From NCBI GenBank assembly GCA_030642335.1, contig DAOWNX010000001.1, positions 1 through 24,516 of the forward strand: 24,516 bases of DNA, given 5' to 3'. Made by a program: the position numbers and the translations under genes. The notes below the pieces were generated by a model. That model made no database searches. It saw only the letters and a list, made by a program, of their open reading frames with translations, and was not told the DNA's origin. Source of the stretch: Caldisericota bacterium. GTDB taxonomy: Bacteria; Caldisericota; Caldisericia; Caldisericales; Caldisericaceae. Positions 21,889-24,516 of the stretch are shown here, in pieces; position 1 is the stretch's first letter; each line of letters begins with the position of its first letter.

Positions 21889-23308
21889 TTAATAGTACCT
21901 CCTTTTTAGATTGTTGTTTTGATCTATCCGTTCCCAGGCTTACCAGTATAAATGTTAAAGTTGATATAATAGCACACCATACACCAGGCCACATACCGAG
22001 AGGAAAATATTTAGTAGAATATAAAATTATAACAGTTGTTCCTCCGGCAAGAATGCTTGTGATAGCCCCTATTTTCGTTGCTCTTTTCCAGAATATGCCA
22101 ATATAAGCCGGTGCAGTTGCAAGAAGACCTGCAGATGACATCACGGAAAGTTCAACTATCGCACCAAACCTTCCTAATGCAAATATGAATGCAAGGATAG
22201 CAATTGTTGGAACCATCAATACACCGAATGGCAGCTGTTTTTCTTTATTGATTTTAGGAATCTTGCCAAAGATATCTACTGTACACATAGAGCTTAATGA
22301 CAGGATAATAGAGTCAACCGTTGATACGGAAGCGGCGACAATGCTGATAAACACAATGAGAGCAAGAGCAGTTGGCACATGATTTAGAATCTCCATAGTA
22401 ACTGTGTCCGTTTTTAAGATGTTTGGGAATATGCATTTTGCTGCAAGACCGAGGTTTACCACGATGAATGTATATATAAGACCAAAAAAAGAAAATCCTA
22501 TTACCATATTTTTTAAACTCTTTTTATCCTTTGGCAAAAACATTCTCTGGGATACCTGGGGGTTTGTTAATGCAAAGAACATCCAGGGAATTGAAAGGCC
22601 AATGAATTTCTGGTATGACATATTTTTTGCAGAAAGCAGTTCGGGGTGGCTGTTTTGTAAAGTTCCAAAGAAATTTCCAAAACTCCCAAATCCAGACAAT
22701 ATTACATAAAGAAGCAGCACTATAGATGCTATGATCATGATAACGCTTTGCAATGCATCTGTCCATGCGACAGACCTCATGCCTCCCCAGAATGTATATG
22801 TAATGATTACGATTAAGGCGATTGTAATACCGACAATGTATGGTATGCCAGCCAAACCTTGAAGCAGATAACCTATCCCCGTAAATTGCACAGACATGTA
22901 AGGAACAAGCATAATCAAAGCGAAAACTGTAACAATAATTCCGAGTAAATTACTTTTATATCTTTTGCTTAGTAGTTCCGTTGGCGTGATACAATTATAT
23001 TGTTTACCCATTGCCCAAAATTTTGGTGCAAAGTAAGTAAGAAGAAGCACTGTGCTTATGAGATATGTCAATTCAAAACCCATCGCACTGATACCTACTG
23101 CATAGGCCATACCTACAAGCCCCACCATCATAAATGCACTGTATGTTGTCGCACTATATGTCATTGCAGCGGCAAAACCGCCCAGTTTTCTATTTGCTAT
23201 AAAATATTCTGCGACACCTTTTCCTCTTTTTTTCTTTGCATAGTATGAAATCAGGCAACCAATTACGAACCAGATAGCAAAAACAAAAACTACAGCTGAA
23301 GTTTTCAT
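21881..23308 (-). CDS. Sodium:solute symporter (SSS family), candidate vitamin transporter
   Basis: A 475-residue membrane protein with about 13 predicted helices. It has the SSS family signature: AEYFIANRKLGGFAAAMTYS after helix 1, the sodium-site region TYSAFMMVGLVGMAYAVG, and the well-conserved FWGGMRSVAWTDALQS near residue 175. Later, SIVAASVSTVDSIILSLSS gives the Ser-rich helix with sodium ligands. Family members bring in pantothenate, proline, sugars, solutes or acetate with sodium. Two context features matter: a 59-residue membrane protein overlaps it upstream, as in the yhdT-panF pair, and niaR overlaps it downstream. I infer uptake of nicotinate or a related vitamin, but the substrate cannot be read from the sequence. 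Confidence 0.88.
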   Translation of the reverse strand: MKTSAVVFVFAIWFVIGCLISYYAKKKRGKGVAEYFIANRKLGGFAAAMTYSATTYSAFMMVGLVGMAYAVGISAMGFELTYLISTVLLLTYFAPKFWAMGKQYNCITPTELLSKRYKSNLLGIIVTVFALIMLVPYMSVQFTGIGYLLQGLAGIPYIVGITIALIVIITYTFWGGMRSVAWTDALQSVIMIIASIVLLLYVILSGFGSFGNFFGTLQNSHPELLSAKNMSYQKFIGLSIPWMFFALTNPQVSQRMFLPKDKKSLKNMVIGFSFFGLIYTFIVVNLGLAAKCIFPNILKTDTVTMEILNHVPTALALIVFISIVAASVSTVDSIILSLSSMCTVDIFGKIPKINKEKQLPFGVLMVPTIAILAFIFALGRFGAIVELSVMSSAGLLATAPAYIGIFWKRATKIGAITSILAGGTTVIILYSTKYFPLGMWPGVWCAIISTLTFILVSLGTDRSKQQSKKEVLLNE

Positions 23309-23484
23309 GCTTGCCTCCCTATTGAAAAGATCCCATAAAGAATTGTGATGATAGTGAGAATTATCCAGAAGAGATAAGCCCCTGTTATTTTGTGAGGTAA
23401 AAGAAACGGTACAGTAAAATCTAATGCAACTATAACAAGATACACAGCCAAAAACTTTTTTTCTTTTGCGTAAGCATTTTTCAT
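23305..23484 (-). CDS. Small two-helix membrane protein, probable symporter subunit
   Basis: A 59-residue protein with a short charged N-terminus (KNAYAKEKK) and two hydrophobic helices, roughly residues 11-29 and 34-54, separated by PHKIT. The open frame begins 69 codons earlier, but that part runs through the promoter. ATG at 23484 has AAAGGAG about 8 nt upstream and starts at the first hydrophilic cap. It overlaps the symporter start by ATGA. Its size, topology and position resemble the small partner (YhdT/DUF997-like) of the PanF-type symporter, though I cannot claim sequence homology. Confidence 0.7.
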   Translation of the reverse strand: MKNAYAKEKKFLAVYLVIVALDFTVPFLLPHKITGAYLFWIILTIITILYGIFSIGRQA

Positions 23485-23506
23485 TTTATTACTCCTTTTA
23501 CTATAT

Positions 23507-23524
23507 ATACATGTATTTACACAT
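23507..23524. promoter_or_regulatory. Candidate NiaR operator
   Basis: Just downstream of the -10 element lie two overlapping dyads: the perfect 10-bp ATACATGTAT (23507-23516), and ATGT-N6-ACAT (23511-23524 on the plus strand). Their place across the expected start site suits a repressor. Assignment to NiaR rests on the operon also containing niaR. Confidence 0.4.
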
Positions 23525-23552
23525 ACTATAGTGGGTTGGTTATTTTTGTCAA
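23525..23552 (-). promoter_or_regulatory. Promoter of the symporter-niaR operon
   Basis: On the minus strand a perfect TTGACA (23547-23552), a 16-bp spacer and TATAGT (23525-23530). The leader to the ATG at 23484 is about 34 nt and carries AAAAGGAG. Confidence 0.8.
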
Positions 23553-23586
23553 TATTATTTATTTTTCTTTTTAAGACGTCTGAGAG

Positions 23587-23615
23587 TTGCAAACGGCTTT
23601 TATATTTGTTATCAT
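23587..23615 (+). promoter_or_regulatory. Possible promoter for the PH-like gene
   Basis: TTGCAA at 23587-23592, a 17-bp spacer and TATCAT at 23610-23615 preceded by TGT (extended -10). It diverges from the symporter operon promoter about 35 bp away. Confidence 0.45.
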
Positions 23616-23655
23616 TTAACAATAAGTAAATTTTAACAGTAAAGAATGAAACGAT

Positions 23656-24177
23656 ATGAAAGACGAAAGAGTACTGGGAATTATTCCGCATGCAGAATTA
23701 AAAAAAGGGTTATTTAAATCTGAGAGCTGTAATCTTGTTGTGACAAACAAAAGAGTTATCGTTGCAAAGTTTTCAAAGGATATCTATAAAAAAGAGGCAC
23801 AGGAACGCGCTGAAGAGGCAAAACAGGAAGGCAGAGGAAGATTTAAGCAGTTTCTTTCATCTGCAAGCACTATGACAACATTTTACAAGAGATACCTTGA
23901 TATGTTGCCTGAAGATATTTTAAAAGAAACACCGGGAACATTTGTCATTGAACCTACCACAGTGGTTAAGACGCAATTGAAAGAGGGAAGGCGCTACAAC
24001 GACGAGGACGGTTTTGAGCAACAAAATCCTCATAGTCTTTTGATTGTTATGCCAAAAGCCAAGCTTCAGTTTAATTTTTCCGGGGATATAAGAAACGCAC
24101 GAAGTCTTCTCTTGGGTCTATTTGGCAAGGTTAATAAGCAGAAGAAAAATAAAAGTTTTTCAAAAAAAGTTGATTAG
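23656..24177 (+). CDS. Uncharacterised protein with possible PH-like fold
   Basis: A 173-residue hydrophilic protein without signal peptide or membrane helix. The start (GIIPHAELKKG, then CNLVVTNKRVIVAKFSKD) has the T-N-x-R-hydrophobic pattern common in bacterial PH-like domains. A charged helix-rich stretch (KKEAQERAEEAKQEGRGR) follows, then a second beta-rich half (TFVIEPTTVVKTQLKEG, SLLIVMPKAKLQFNF). The C-terminus is Lys-rich. There is no Shine-Dalgarno before the ATG. It stands alone on the plus strand, divergent from the symporter operon. I do not recognise a function; a membrane-lipid or protein-binding role is only a guess. Confidence 0.65.
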   Translation: MKDERVLGIIPHAELKKGLFKSESCNLVVTNKRVIVAKFSKDIYKKEAQERAEEAKQEGRGRFKQFLSSASTMTTFYKRYLDMLPEDILKETPGTFVIEPTTVVKTQLKEGRRYNDEDGFEQQNPHSLLIVMPKAKLQFNFSGDIRNARSLLLGLFGKVNKQKKNKSFSKKVD

Positions 24178-24348
24178 GTTATTTTTTAGCTTCCAACAAA
24201 TTTACGACCCTTTAATGTTATCATCTATTGGTATTTCAGGGTATGGTTTTCAATTTATTTTAACGAAAGATTAAAATCAATTATGTGCGGTAAATTTATA
24301 ATTCTTGAAAATCAAAAATTTGTATATCTGTATAGGAGATAAAAATTT

Positions 24349-24516
24349 TTACTCTTTAAACTTAAATCCCCTTTTTTTGAACAATCTTACACAGATATCA
24401 ACAACCTTTAGGTCATAAAGAATACCTTTATTCTTTTCTATTTCTTCCAGTGCTTTATCAATGCCAAGTGCTGGTCTGTAAGGCCTGTGAGAACTCATTG
24501 CTTCCACTACGTCAGC
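24349..24516 (-). CDS. C-terminal end of an HD-GYP domain protein (partial)
   Basis: The frame enters from the right window edge and runs 55 residues to TAA at 24349-24351. It reads ADVVEAMSSHRPYRPALG followed by a helix and YDLKVVDICVRLF. This is the typical end of an HD-GYP domain (ADV-x-[DE]-A-x-[ST]-x-RPYR, then a D-x-x-V-V helix). HD-GYP proteins hydrolyse cyclic di-GMP or act in related signalling. The metal-binding HD and GYP motifs and any sensor domain lie outside the window. Confidence 0.82.
   Translation of the reverse strand, partial: ADVVEAMSSHRPYRPALGIDKALEEIEKNKGILYDLKVVDICVRLFKKRGFKFKE

Noticed and set aside
23485..23691. 69-codon extension of the small membrane protein
   Set aside because: It spans the TTGACA/TATAGT promoter and overlaps the start of the PH-like gene, and ATG 23484 has its own ribosome binding site.

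Overview
The window is AT-rich, with dense and mostly co-oriented operons, many 4-bp ATGA overlaps, strong AGGAGG-type ribosome binding sites and clear sigma-70-type promoters. The gene set points to a low-GC anaerobic bacterium: a quinone/Fe-S-type glycerol-3-phosphate dehydrogenase cluster, phosphotransbutyrylase plus butyrate kinase, FeoAB iron uptake, NiaR, HD-GYP, and GerMN/Gmad2 lipoproteins. Clostridia, Thermotogota and Caldisericota-like lineages all fit. I cannot assign a species, and the assignment is inference.

Layout. (1) Bases 1-6091, plus strand: a redox and polyol operon. It holds a CCG-domain Fe-S protein (cut by the window edge), a GlpA-like FAD dehydrogenase with an unusual BON-like N-terminal extension and a BFD-like C-terminus, an FGGY kinase, a 35-codon stump of an iron-containing alcohol dehydrogenase, then (with its own promoter and an 18-bp palindrome) a GlpB/NADH-oxidase-like flavoprotein and a DUF1667 protein. 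(2) 6096-9286, minus: a three-gene operon of a PEGA/propeller lipoprotein, an ECF sigma factor and a one-TM protein that is probably its anti-sigma or sensor. (3) 9329-10655, minus: a secreted Amidase_6-type protein split by a single in-frame amber codon, with a hairpin terminator. About 650 bp upstream is mostly non-coding but holds one small ORF with a perfect Shine-Dalgarno. (4) 11306-14828: ptb-buk on the minus strand, divergent from a class III aminotransferase with its own terminator. (5) 14951-18614: a parS-like site, a Gmad2/GerMN lipoprotein, a HAD phosphatase with a possibly leaderless transcript, and a yfcE-parA-parB operon. (6) 18703-21363: a feoA-feoB-dtxR operon with a textbook promoter and a DtxR-type palindrome at its start site. 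(7) 21382-23552: a small membrane protein, a sodium:solute symporter and niaR in one operon behind a strong promoter. (8) 23587-24516: a PH-like protein of unknown role and the C-terminal end of an HD-GYP protein.

How parts work together. The first operon should oxidise a polyol phosphate and pass electrons through flavin and Fe-S proteins. ptb-buk would convert an acyl-CoA to acyl phosphate and then ATP, fitting fermentation. DtxR probably senses iron and represses its own feoAB operon. ParA/ParB with the nearby parS-like sequence form a chromosome segregation module. The most interesting hypothesis is that the symporter plus small membrane subunit encoded with NiaR is a niacin (or related vitamin) uptake system of a type not usually linked to NiaR. 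The second is the sigma factor flanked by two propeller-like exported proteins, which looks like an envelope-sensing signal pathway. No tRNA, rRNA, CRISPR array, intact transposon or phage gene was seen.
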